Source of the DNA: Dyadobacter sp. LHD-138 | GTDB lineage: Bacteria > Bacteroidota > Bacteroidia > Cytophagales > Spirosomataceae | Assembly (NCBI RefSeq): GCF_030929615.1 | Contig: NZ_JAVFVU010000013.1 | Location: 1 to 64,000, forward strand | Reading direction: 5' to 3' | DNA: 64,000 nucleotides | Shown here: piece by piece, positions 1 to 8,061 of the stretch | Layout of the letters: every line of letters begins with the position of its first letter | Position numbering within the stretch: the stretch's first letter is position 1 | Program-made: the position numbers and the translations under genes | The notes under the pieces: generated by a model | The model's input: the letters and a program-made list of their open reading frames with translations, nothing else | What the model was told of the DNA's origin: nothing | Databases searched by the model: none

Positions 1-99
1 CGAAGACTTTTCAGAGATGTTGAGAAAACCATAGAATCTTCTGAGGCAATGCTTGAAATTGCCTATTTATCAATTTTCTTAAACAGAATGACAAAATAA
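1..99 (+). pseudogene. C-terminal end of an IS5-type transposase (cut by window edge)
   Basis: Frame 1 is open from the first base to a TAA at 97-99. It encodes about 32 residues beginning RRLFRDVEKTIESSEAM. The pattern R-R-L-x-R-D-x-E-K-T-x-E-S-S-E-A-M resembles the conserved C-terminus of IS5-family DDE transposases (family knowledge, not searched). The rest of the gene would lie left of the window, so I cannot tell whether the element is intact. Other transposase remnants follow immediately, suggesting an insertion hotspot. Confidence 0.55.
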
Positions 100-226
100 A
101 TATCCAAAACATACTCTAAAAGCTTATGTAGATTCGGTTAACCAAAACCCAATTCCATTTATTTGGAAGAAAAGAGAGGTTAAAGGAAGTCAACTGAAAA
201 ATAATATAGCTAACTTTCGCAATTAG
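98..226 (+). pseudogene. Short transposase-like coding remnant
   Basis: Frame 2 is open through this stretch and ends at a TAG at 224-226. The peptide contains AYVDSVNQNPIPFIWKKRE and then VKGSQLKNNIANFRN. The N-x-x-P-x-P-F-x-W piece is reminiscent of the C-terminal tail of IS630-type transposases, but the match is only by eye. There is no start codon or complete domain, so it is a fragment at best. It sits between the IS5-like and ISAon1-like tails, in the same orientation. Confidence 0.35.
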
Positions 227-483
227 ACACCAGCAAGGAACTAGCGTATAAGCCATTAGCATTCTGGTATAATGACGTGGAGAAATCTGGTTTAGAGTCG
301 TTTAGGACTGTCGCTAAATCTATCGAAGCCCACTACGTGGAGATATTGAATTTTTTCAAAAATAGAAGTACCAATGCTTCGGCGGAGTCCTTCAACGCAA
401 AGATAAAAGCGTTCCGTTCCACCTCACGGGGTGTCAGGGATATTTCATTCTTCCTTTTCAGACTATCCAAACTCTACGCATGA
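214..483 (+). pseudogene. C-terminal fragment of an ISAon1/ISL3-like transposase
   Basis: The frame is open from just after a TAA at 211-213 to a TGA at 481-483. It encodes roughly 89 residues including RSTNASAESFNAKIKAFR and FFLFRLSKLYA. The N-A-S-A-E-S-F-N-A-K-I-K-x-F-R block is typical of the C-terminal part of ISL3/ISAon1-type DDE transposases. The N-terminal DNA-binding region and most of the catalytic core are missing, and the upstream bases belong to a different fragment, so this is a decayed copy. A GTG at 277 could serve as a start, but a functional product is unlikely. Confidence 0.7.
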
Positions 484-543
484 AGTCCCGATTCAATTCC
501 CCCCAAGAATTTGGCTTGATCCATAAAAGACAGGAAGCCGCCA

Positions 544-2643
544 TCAGGGCAAGGCAAAAGCCACAAACTTGTCGCCGGATTTCGTATTCAGTTTACCTCC
601 GCCGCAGGCGATCACAACATATTGTTTTCCATTCACCGAGTAAGTACTGGGTGTGGCATAACCGGCCGCTGGCAATGCGGCGGTCCAGAGTATTTTGCCG
701 GTTTGTTTGTCAAATACGCGGAACTGCTCGTCTCTCGACGCCGCAATAAATATCAAACCGCTTGCTGTAACAAGCGGCCCACCGTAGTTGTCAGTTCCTG
801 TGGGCGGAATTCCTTTCATCGTTAATTCCTTGTATTCCCCCAACGGAACCTGCCAGCGATGTCGGCCGGTGTTCAGGTCCACCGCTGTTAAAGTACCCCA
901 CGGCGGCTGACTGACGGGGTAGCCATTCCGATCGTACCAACGGTTATAACCGGTGTGCTGGTAAGGAACTTCACTTTTTGGTGCATTAGCAACTTTGACT
1001 TCCGAGTTTTTACCCAAAAGAAAATCAATAATCGCACCGCGTTCTGTTTCTGAAATATGCGAAAATGCTGGCATCATCCCGCGGCCTTTCGTCAAAAGTT
1101 GCCGGATCTGATTTTCACTGACTCTTTTCTCAATGTTGACAAGCGAAGGGTAAGATCCATCGTGGTTTCCGGTTTTGTCGGCGCCATGGCATGATGCGCA
1201 GTGAAGCTGGTATAGTTTTGCACCACCGACGTTGCCTTTGTTGTCGACAATTGTTTTTCTTACGAGCGAAGTGTAAACCGGGATTTCCTTGGCGGGTACA
1301 TATAAAATACCTTCCGGGTCCGTGGCTGCGCCGCCCCATTGCGCGCCTCCGTCGGTACCGGGGTAAAATATCGTCATATCAAAACCGATGGGGATATAGG
1401 CGCTGCCGGTTCGGGATTTGCGAATTAAACCTGCCAATGAATCACGGTCCGCGACAAAATTATTCAGGTTCTTTTCTGTAAAACTCTGTCTCGTAAATGG
1501 AATCGGCAGGGTGGGTATCGGTTGTGTCGGGGAAGGTTTTTCGCCGGGTACACCTGTCCCCGGAAAAGTAGTTTCTTTGATCGGGAAAAGTGGCTTGCCG
1601 GTAACGCGGTCGAAGACGAAAATATAACCTTGTTTGGTAATTTGTACCACGGCGTCAACGGTTTTTCCCTGATGGCGAACGGTTACAAGGTTAGGGGGAC
1701 AGGGAGGATCGCGGTCCCAGATATCATGATGAACCAACTGATAATGCCAGATCAGTTTTCCGGTTGCGGCATCCAAAGCAAGCAGACAGTTGGCAAAGAG
1801 GTTGTTGCCTGGCCGGTTGCCTCCATAAAAATCATAGGCCGCTGATCCGGTGGGAATGTAAACAATACCCCGTTTTCTATCGATAGCCATGCCGGCCCAG
1901 GAATTTGCACCGCCGATATGCTGGCGTGCGGGTTGTTTCAGCCATGTTTCATAACCCCGTTCTCCTTTTGCCGGAATGGTGTGAAATGTCCAGATTTTTT
2001 TACCCGAAACCACATCATAAGCCCGTATGTCACCCAGCAGCGCGGTTTCATTTTCATTAACCCGCGTGCCGACAATGATCAGGTTTTTGTAGATCGTGTT
2101 GGGCGTGTTGGAGAGGACGTAATCATCAGCACCCGGCCTTGTAATTCCCTCTTTCAGGTTGATTCTTCCATTTTCTCCAAAATCTGAAATGGCCTTTCCG
2201 GTAACGGCGTCCAGCGCATACAGCCATTTGCCAGCTCCAAAAAATATTCTTTTGGTTTTGTTATCCGACCAGTAGGTAACCCCTCTACTCGTTGTGCCAC
2301 CGTTGTCTGTGAAGGTCGTTTTCCATATTTCTTTTCCGGTTGCGGCGTGTACGGCAAAGGCCTGTGTGCCGGCAGATACGCCGTATAAAACTCCTTCAAC
2401 CACGATCGGATTACACTGCATTTGCGAACGGTTGCTGGTGGTGTCTGCACCGCCGGAAGTATAAGTCCAGGCTACTTTAAGCTGACCAATGTTGTCCTTA
2501 TTAATCTGGGTCAGTGTTGAGAAATGATTACGCTCCCCATTGCCATTGTACTCGGGCCAGTCGTTGCCAGGACCGGAAGACCGAAAAACAAAACCGCAAA
2601 CAAGGATTGCTGCAATAGAGATGAGCAGGATATAGGGTTTCAT
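544..2643 (-). CDS. PQQ-dependent dehydrogenase-like quinoprotein with inserted cytochrome c domain
   Basis: A 699-residue exported protein. An N-terminal hydrophobic segment (about residues 4-21) looks like a signal peptide or anchor. The body consists of PQQ-type beta-propeller repeats, for example blocks reading LLALDAATGKLIWHYQ and FRVFDKQTGKILWTA, as in membrane-bound glucose dehydrogenase-type quinoproteins. A heme c motif, CASCH, lies at about residues 481-485, and MMPAF further on may supply the methionine ligand. The cytochrome lies between propeller segments rather than at an end, since propeller repeats resume after it. The likely role is periplasmic oxidation of a sugar or alcohol with electrons passed to the heme. 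The substrate cannot be read from the sequence. It starts with ATG and is transcribed away from the MarR-GNAT gene. Confidence 0.85.
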   Translation of the reverse strand: MKPYILLISIAAILVCGFVFRSSGPGNDWPEYNGNGERNHFSTLTQINKDNIGQLKVAWTYTSGGADTTSNRSQMQCNPIVVEGVLYGVSAGTQAFAVHAATGKEIWKTTFTDNGGTTSRGVTYWSDNKTKRIFFGAGKWLYALDAVTGKAISDFGENGRINLKEGITRPGADDYVLSNTPNTIYKNLIIVGTRVNENETALLGDIRAYDVVSGKKIWTFHTIPAKGERGYETWLKQPARQHIGGANSWAGMAIDRKRGIVYIPTGSAAYDFYGGNRPGNNLFANCLLALDAATGKLIWHYQLVHHDIWDRDPPCPPNLVTVRHQGKTVDAVVQITKQGYIFVFDRVTGKPLFPIKETTFPGTGVPGEKPSPTQPIPTLPIPFTRQSFTEKNLNNFVADRDSLAGLIRKSRTGSAYIPIGFDMTIFYPGTDGGAQWGGAATDPEGILYVPAKEIPVYTSLVRKTIVDNKGNVGGAKLYQLHCASCHGADKTGNHDGSYPSLVNIEKRVSENQIRQLLTKGRGMMPAFSHISETERGAIIDFLLGKNSEVKVANAPKSEVPYQHTGYNRWYDRNGYPVSQPPWGTLTAVDLNTGRHRWQVPLGEYKELTMKGIPPTGTDNYGGPLVTASGLIFIAASRDEQFRVFDKQTGKILWTAALPAAGYATPSTYSVNGKQYVVIACGGGKLNTKSGDKFVAFALP

Positions 2644-2810
2644 GGAGATATTATTTATAAATGAAAGTTTTTAGGCTCTGATAAATACCGTTAATCTGGA
2701 AAATAATTGGCGAAGAACTAGTTATTATAATTTGATTAATAGGATAATAAGCAGCTTTTCTGTGAAAGCTGAAAGTCAAAATTTGGTATAAATTATTTTT
2801 GTGTATACAT

Positions 2811-2830
2811 TTACGTAACTGATTACGTAA
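2811..2830. promoter_or_regulatory. Paired TTACGTAA operator before the MarR-GNAT gene
   Basis: Two copies of the 8-bp palindrome TTACGTAA lie at 2811-2818 and 2823-2830, separated by CTGA. They end 13 bp before the ATG at 2844. A TATTTTTG match to the Bacteroidota -7 element lies just upstream at 2794-2801, so a bound protein would sit over the transcription start. The symmetry suits a dimeric MarR protein, and the simplest reading is autoregulation by the downstream gene (inference). Confidence 0.6.
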
Positions 2831-2843
2831 TTAGCATTTTGTT

Positions 2844-3797
2844 ATGGAGTTTTTTGATCAAACCGGAAAGATGGCGATTGGCAGCAGGCTTCGTATGCTG
2901 ACAGAAAAAATAATGGAAGACGCTTCGCAGATCTACCGTCTTTATGATGTGGAAATGCAGCCCAAATGGTTTCCGGTATTTTATGTATTGTCAAAAGGCG
3001 AAGAGAAAGCGATCACGGCTATCGCCAAAGAGATTGGTCACTCGCATCCGTCGGTGAGTAAAATCATTAGTGAAATGGCCAAAAAAGGATATGTTACGGA
3101 GCGGAAAGATGAAACGGACGGGCGTAGAAATGTAGTTTGTCTATCTGAAATGGGGCAGGAAGTTAATGCGAAAATGGACGACCAGTATGTTGATGTAGGT
3201 AAGGCCGTCGATGACATTTCGGCGCAGGCAAACCACGATCTTTGGAAAGCGATAGGAGAGTGGGAGTTTTTGCTCGAACAAAAAACATTGCTGCGCAGGG
3301 TTCAGGAGAACAAAAAGCTCAGAGAAAGTGCCAAAGTGGAAATCGTCGACTACAAACCCGAATATCAGGTAGCTTTCAGAGCGCTGAACCAGGAATGGAT
3401 TTCGACCTACTTCAAAATGGAAGAGGCTGATTATAAGGCATTGGACAATCCGCAGGATTATATTTTAAACAAAGGAGGTTCGATTTTAGTAGCACTTTAT
3501 GACGATGAGCCGATCGGGGTGTGCGCTTTGATCAAAATGGACGATCCGGATTATGAATTTGAACTGGCAAAAATGGCTGTTTCACCCAGGGCGCAGGGGA
3601 AAAATGTAGGTTGGTTACTGGGGCAGGCCATCATAAAAAAGGCCGCGGAATCCGGTGCGAAGAAGATTTATCTGGAAAGTAATACCATTTTAAAGCCCGC
3701 CATTAACCTGTATCATAAACTGGGGTTTCAAAAAGTCGGTGGCAGACCCACGCCGTATGAGCGTGCCAATATTCAAATGGAGCTGATCCTGAAATAA
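2844..3797 (+). CDS. MarR-type regulator fused to a GNAT acetyltransferase
   Basis: A 317-residue two-domain protein. Residues about 1-145 form a MarR-like winged helix, with the recognition region around GHSHPSVSKIISEMAKKGYV and the wing ERKDETDGRRNV. Residues about 165-315 are a GNAT domain, with the acetyl-CoA loop in AVSPRAQGKNVGWLLGQAI and a C-terminal LYHKLGFQKVGG block. MarR-GNAT fusions are a known architecture, but their acetyl acceptors are mostly unknown. The gene is monocistronic: the next gene converges on it with a 3-bp gap. A paired palindrome directly upstream suggests self-regulation. The ATG start follows that operator. Confidence 0.88.
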   Translation: MEFFDQTGKMAIGSRLRMLTEKIMEDASQIYRLYDVEMQPKWFPVFYVLSKGEEKAITAIAKEIGHSHPSVSKIISEMAKKGYVTERKDETDGRRNVVCLSEMGQEVNAKMDDQYVDVGKAVDDISAQANHDLWKAIGEWEFLLEQKTLLRRVQENKKLRESAKVEIVDYKPEYQVAFRALNQEWISTYFKMEEADYKALDNPQDYILNKGGSILVALYDDEPIGVCALIKMDDPDYEFELAKMAVSPRAQGKNVGWLLGQAIIKKAAESGAKKIYLESNTILKPAINLYHKLGFQKVGGRPTPYERANIQMELILK

Positions 3798-3800
3798 TCG

Positions 3801-4550
3801 TTACAAAATATTAATGCCAGCTTCCTTAAAGGGCTTGAACCGGTCGTTTTGCGCATCCATTTCCGTGATCACATAATCCAGTGCATGAATGGGGCATACA
3901 CGGTAAGACTCAAAAGTTTCCAGCTTGTCGAACGTACTTAGCGCGATCGACATGCCGGATTGCCGGAGCATCGTCTGTTTTAATTCGGCTTCTTCCATGA
4001 AGCTGGCTGTTACGCCTTTTAACATGTCAAGCGCGCAAACACCCATAAAATAAAGGTCAGCCTGAAAGTTTTCTGCCATTTTTATAGCCTGATATCCCAC
4101 AATAGTTTCGGATTGTTTTAGATATTTCCCACCCAGTACGATCAATTCCACACCCGTATACGCTGACAACGCCGGAATGATTGCGGTGTTATTCGTTATG
4201 ACCGTTAGTTTGATATCGGTCGGCAGCAGCGAAACAAGGGTGTAAACCGAAGTTCCGCCATCCATAAAAATGGTCTGTCCGGATTTTATCAAAGCCTGTG
4301 CTTTCAGCGCAATAATCTCCTTGTCGTCCTGCAATTGCCCGATACGCTCTTTGAAGGAAAGCGGATTGTGTGATCTCGGGATTGCACCGCCGCGGATTTT
4401 TAACAAAAGTCCGTTGCTGGCCAGCGCGTCAATATCCCTGCGAATGGTATCTTCTGAAACATTCAGATCATTGCTTAACTCCGTAAATCCGACCTCATTT
4501 TGATCGTGAAGTTTTTCGAGAATGTAATTGAACCGTTTTTCTCTGGCCAT
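3801..4550 (-). CDS. DeoR/GlpR-family transcriptional regulator
   Basis: About 249 residues from the chosen ATG (MAREKRFNYILEKL). A longer reading frame from 4580 is possible but would start inside the palindromic operator, so the internal ATG is preferred. An N-terminal DeoR helix-turn-helix is visible (FTELSNDLNVSEDTIRRDID), followed by the sugar-phosphate sensor domain with FMDGGTSVYTLVSLL. Proteins of this family usually repress carbohydrate genes and release DNA on binding a phosphorylated sugar. It is divergent from an MFS transporter across a 68-bp gap that holds a 38-bp palindrome, so that transporter is the likely target. Confidence 0.88.
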   Translation of the reverse strand: MAREKRFNYILEKLHDQNEVGFTELSNDLNVSEDTIRRDIDALASNGLLLKIRGGAIPRSHNPLSFKERIGQLQDDKEIIALKAQALIKSGQTIFMDGGTSVYTLVSLLPTDIKLTVITNNTAIIPALSAYTGVELIVLGGKYLKQSETIVGYQAIKMAENFQADLYFMGVCALDMLKGVTASFMEEAELKQTMLRQSGMSIALSTFDKLETFESYRVCPIHALDYVITEMDAQNDRFKPFKEAGINIL

Positions 4551-4562
4551 AACTTTATTCGT

Positions 4563-4600
4563 TTTTGCAATATTATGCAAATTTGCTTAATATTGCAAAA
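4563..4600. promoter_or_regulatory. 38-bp near-perfect palindromic operator
   Basis: The left arm at 4563-4581 (TTTTGCAATATTATGCAAA) and right arm at 4582-4600 are reverse complements at 18 of 19 positions. It fills the short gap between the divergent DeoR regulator and the MFS transporter. TTTTGCAA and TGCAAA half-sites recur in it, which would suit a tetramer or two dimers. It is probably the DeoR binding site controlling both genes (inference from position and symmetry). Confidence 0.75.
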
Positions 4601-4618
4601 TACTCATTTCAAGTTCTG

Positions 4619-5767
4619 ATGGAAAACGTGTTAATCCCGGATGCTGCCCGGACAAGCAGTGCAAGAAGGGCAAGTTTATTGATATTTCTCGTATGTGGAA
4701 TAGGCCTTTCGAGCTGGGCACCGATGGTTCCTTTTGCCAAAGTTAACCTGGGATTGGATGAGGCCGCTCTGGGACTCGTGTTATTATCCCTTGGTGCTGG
4801 TGCAATTCTGATGATGCCGTTTACCGGTTTTTTTACCAATAAATACGGGAGTCGCAAGGTTATGCTGATAGCCGCTTTCATCATTTCGCTGTCCCTTCCC
4901 TTATTGCTTCTGGCGTCTTCGGCCATACAGCTGGCTATTGTGCTGTTTATATTCGGCTCGGCCATCGGTTCCATTGACGTGGCGATGAACGCCCACGCCG
5001 TTTTGGTGCAGGAGCGTTATGGTCGGCACATCATGTCTTCTTTTCACGGCATGTTCAGTGTGGGTGGGTTGATTGGCTCTTTTGGCCTTGGTTTTTTGAT
5101 CAAGTTGGGCTTGTCCCCCGCCATTGCCGCGGTGAGTATTTCTGTGTTGCTCACATTTATTGCCATTAGCCAATATAAAAACCTGTTCCCGCATCGGGAA
5201 GAAAAGACTGCCGAGCAGTTTACATTCAGTTTGCCGAGAGGGCCCGTTCTGGTTTTGGGACTGATGTGTTTTGTTTTCTTTCTGGCAGAAGGCGCTTTGC
5301 TGGACTGGAGTGCCGTCTTTTTACAGTTTAACCGGGGTTTCGAACCTTCGATGTCTGGTATGGGATATGCGGTATTCTCGGTTGCAATGGCGGTTATGCG
5401 TCTGACTGGCGATAATATTATTCACAAAATCGGATCGTCCAGGGTGGTTTTGTACGGAGCTCTGCTGGCATCAGCGGGTTATATGCTGGCGGTTTTGGTG
5501 CCATGGCCGGGCGCTGCGCTGATCGGTTTTGCGCTGGTCGGACTGGGTGCAGCCAATGTTGTGCCTGTGTTTTTTACCGCAGCCGGAAATATCCCTAATA
5601 TCCCGGCTTCCGTTTCATTGCCCGCTGTGACCACGCTGGGTTACATGGGCCAGCTGGCCGGTCCTGCGATGATCGGGTTTATTGCGGATGCGTCTTCGCT
5701 TCCGGCTGCGCTTGGTTTTGTCGGTTTGTTACTGCTGCTTGTTGCTTTTACTTATAAAGAGAAGTAA
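4619..5767 (+). CDS. MFS transporter, probable sugar permease
   Basis: A 382-residue integral membrane protein with about 12 hydrophobic segments. The charged loop NKYGSRKV between helices 2 and 3 matches the MFS signature region. The start is the ATG at 4619; an in-frame TTG at 4565 lies inside the operator and is less likely. Pairing with a divergent DeoR regulator suggests uptake or efflux of a sugar or sugar derivative, but the substrate is not readable. The closest general resemblance is to FucP/YbjJ-type permeases. Confidence 0.82.
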   Translation: MENVLIPDAARTSSARRASLLIFLVCGIGLSSWAPMVPFAKVNLGLDEAALGLVLLSLGAGAILMMPFTGFFTNKYGSRKVMLIAAFIISLSLPLLLLASSAIQLAIVLFIFGSAIGSIDVAMNAHAVLVQERYGRHIMSSFHGMFSVGGLIGSFGLGFLIKLGLSPAIAAVSISVLLTFIAISQYKNLFPHREEKTAEQFTFSLPRGPVLVLGLMCFVFFLAEGALLDWSAVFLQFNRGFEPSMSGMGYAVFSVAMAVMRLTGDNIIHKIGSSRVVLYGALLASAGYMLAVLVPWPGAALIGFALVGLGAANVVPVFFTAAGNIPNIPASVSLPAVTTLGYMGQLAGPAMIGFIADASSLPAALGFVGLLLLLVAFTYKEK

Positions 5768-5779
5768 AAAGAGCATTGT

Positions 5780-6175
5780 TCATCCCACCCGTAAATATTC
5801 GCTAGCCAGTCTTTCCTGTATTTCATTAATCCGCCGTCTGGCGATAGGCAGTTGTTGTCCGCACCTTAACAGCACGCGGTCTGTTTCGATACGTGACACC
5901 AGGTGATCGGGATTTATCGTGTAAGACTTGTGAATGCGGAGGAAATCCGCATTCAGTGCCGCCAGAATGGTTTTCATTGTTTTGGAAACGAGATACCGTT
6001 TGCCATAAGTGGTATGGACGAATGTGTAATTTCCGTCCCCCTGCATGTAGGTGATTTCGCTCGCCTGAAGTAAAAGGACTTTGCTGCCTACATGTACGGT
6101 TACTACGTTTCTTCTTTTTTTACGCGTTGTACGGATCAGATTTTGAAATGTGGCATGTGCTATTGGAGTTTTCAT
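5780..6175 (-). CDS. Stand-alone LytTR DNA-binding protein
   Basis: A 131-residue protein consisting almost only of a LytTR domain: VLLLQASEITYMQGDGNYT, then ADFLRIHKSYTINPDHLV. There is no receiver domain, so it is not a classical response regulator. Orphan LytTR proteins are common in Bacteroidota and may respond through partners or simply act as transcription factors. It ends 12 bp from the convergent MFS gene. Its target genes are unknown; the propeller lipoprotein and DUF4345 genes upstream on the same strand are candidates by position. Confidence 0.85.
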   Translation of the reverse strand: MKTPIAHATFQNLIRTTRKKRRNVVTVHVGSKVLLLQASEITYMQGDGNYTFVHTTYGKRYLVSKTMKTILAALNADFLRIHKSYTINPDHLVSRIETDRVLLRCGQQLPIARRRINEIQERLASEYLRVG

Positions 6176-6328
6176 AAATGTGGTAAGGTTTAAGGTTAAA
6201 AGGATGGCGTTACGGATTTATTGAAAGGTTACTTTTACCGGATCCGGTCGCAGAGATAAACGCTGCGCTGATTGGAACCAGAAATAGGGTTCAATTGGAA
6301 TTTTGTTTTCATGGCTAATGACTTGGAA

Positions 6329-7321
6329 TTATTTTGCTTTATAACCGGCAATGCCGCTGAGGATCGTTCCCATCCACTTTCTTCCTCTGCGGTCCAGAGC
6401 CATGCTGAGGATATGCGTTTCCAGTCCGGGAATCGTCAGGCATTCCGCTGATTTACTTCCGAAAAGCGATAAGCATGCCCCGCCGACCCAGATTTTATCG
6501 CCTTCCAAAAGGATCGTTTTTAGCCCTCGGGCGCCGTCGGGTCGGGTTATTTCCGTCAGCCCATTATTGCTGATCCGGACAACGGCCTTCACGCTGGTTC
6601 CCGACAAAACTCCTAAAACGGCATTGTTTTGATCAATGGCCAGTCCGTACGGAAATGCGGAAGTATAACCCAGGTCGTGCAAATGATAAATGGTCCAATG
6701 CCCGTTTTCGTATTTATTGATCTGCCCTCTGAAAATAAACGGCTTGAAAATTCCCGCCCAAACGGCCCCATTCTGATCCGCAGCCAGTGAAAGCAAGATA
6801 TTGTCTCCGACATCGATATGCTCCCAGTTATTGTTTTTATCGGTTCTGATCAGGCCTTCGTCGGTACCAATCCAGGTGACCCCATATTTTGGGTCATGGG
6901 TGATACAGGAGATGTTATTGTTGGTGAGCACACTGTTTTGATTGGTGTAAACCGACCAGCTGTTTCCATCAAATCGGGCGAGCCCTTTGTCTGTTCCTAT
7001 CCATGCCGTTCCGTTTGCTTCCACAGCCAGCGCGGTGATGTAGGCTGACGGCAGGGCTGAATTAGCCGGATTGAAAATCTCCCATGCGTCCCCTGCGATC
7101 CTGACGAGCCCTTTTGCAGTTCCGACCCATTTGATGTCTTTTTTGTCAATGGCTAGCGCGTTAACCTGATTATCCGGCAATTTGGAATTTTCCGTGTTGT
7201 AAATAATCCATTCAGCGGCCGTTGCCTCATCGGGTTTTGTGATTACGTCCTTTTCACAGTCACCGCAGCTGGAAGCCAAAAACAGCATAATCATCAGAGA
7301 AATTACAGGTAAACGTTTCAT
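6329..7321 (-). CDS. Propeller-repeat lipoprotein (two-component regulator propeller type)
   Basis: A 330-residue protein with a lipoprotein signal ending LASSC (Cys at about residue 19). The mature part has repeated blocks such as WVGTAKGLVRIAGDAW, WIGTDKGLARFDGNSW and WIGTDEGLIRTDKNNNW, the Reg_prop repeat normally found in the sensor part of Bacteroidota hybrid two-component systems. Here the propeller is free-standing and lipid-anchored, with no kinase part. It may bind a ligand at the cell surface or periplasmic face (inference). It lies 12 bp downstream of the DUF4345 gene and is probably co-transcribed with it. Confidence 0.8.
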   Translation of the reverse strand: MKRLPVISLMIMLFLASSCGDCEKDVITKPDEATAAEWIIYNTENSKLPDNQVNALAIDKKDIKWVGTAKGLVRIAGDAWEIFNPANSALPSAYITALAVEANGTAWIGTDKGLARFDGNSWSVYTNQNSVLTNNNISCITHDPKYGVTWIGTDEGLIRTDKNNNWEHIDVGDNILLSLAADQNGAVWAGIFKPFIFRGQINKYENGHWTIYHLHDLGYTSAFPYGLAIDQNNAVLGVLSGTSVKAVVRISNNGLTEITRPDGARGLKTILLEGDKIWVGGACLSLFGSKSAECLTIPGLETHILSMALDRRGRKWMGTILSGIAGYKAK

Positions 7322-7333
7322 GGCATACGTCTC

Positions 7334-7744
7334 TTAATTGAATGACCTGTTTTCTGACGATCTTTTGTTCCAAAAAAACAGCACACAGGAAATAATGAAA
7401 AGTACCGACTCTGTTTTGATCCATAGGTTTCCGAAATCACCAAGCGGGCCGTCCTTGAAAATGGTGATCATCCGTGACAGCGCGTAAAAGCCCCAGAGCA
7501 GCATGAGAAAGGCCAGCGCATTTTCGGTATGTTTTCGGAACGAATAGAGTAAACTGATCACAATGGCAAAACCGGCTCCGCCATAAACGCCGCGTATGGA
7601 CGAAAACGCATCATTGTTAGGCAACGTAACCTGCACCAGATCCATGACGGATTGTGGATCATCAAAGGCCATAATACTTACCGACATAATGCTCAGCGCA
7701 GACAGGATAATGAAAGCCTGAGATAGAATTTGTTTTATTTTCAT
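7334..7744 (-). CDS. DUF4345 family membrane protein
   Basis: A 136-residue protein with four predicted membrane segments. The block AFSSIRGVYGGAGFAIVISL matches the pattern of the DUF4345 family of small membrane proteins of unknown function. It begins with ATG and is followed after 12 bp by the propeller lipoprotein, so the two probably form an operon. No catalytic residues are evident. Confidence 0.75.
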   Translation of the reverse strand: MKIKQILSQAFIILSALSIMSVSIMAFDDPQSVMDLVQVTLPNNDAFSSIRGVYGGAGFAIVISLLYSFRKHTENALAFLMLLWGFYALSRMITIFKDGPLGDFGNLWIKTESVLFIISCVLFFWNKRSSENRSFN

Positions 7745-8061
7745 GCTAAATTTGAAATAGTATTAATTTGTATAAGTACTGTCAGATCAGAAACTTGCTT
7801 TAACAGTGTGATGTAAAATTGGTATCAAAAGGCGCTACGTGAAAACACATTTTGGTTGAAGTGTGAGTTTTGATTCCTGAAATTTACTTTTTCGGTTCTC
7901 ATTTGAATGTCAGGTTTTTTCAGTTGCCGGGAATCGGTGAAAATGAAGAAAGGGGATTCACAACTTAATGCTGACAATTGGCGTAGTATTTTTGGGGTTT
8001 GACATGTTACTTTCTTGAATCCCGGTTGGTGCTGATTTAATTTTACAGCTCATTTTATTCT
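7745..8061. other. Intergenic region between divergent genes
   Basis: 317 bp separating the DUF4345 gene (minus) and the kinase operon (plus). It must contain both promoters. I see no convincing TTG-N19-TAnnTTTG pair, long hairpin, repeat or small gene. Confidence 0.5.

Noticed and set aside
622..825. Plus-strand reading frames opposite the quinoprotein gene
   Set aside because: They lie entirely within a well-supported minus-strand gene and have shadow-like composition.
4565..4618. Longer N-terminus of the MFS protein starting at TTG 4565
   Set aside because: It would start inside the palindromic operator; the ATG at 4619 gives a normal MFS N-terminus.
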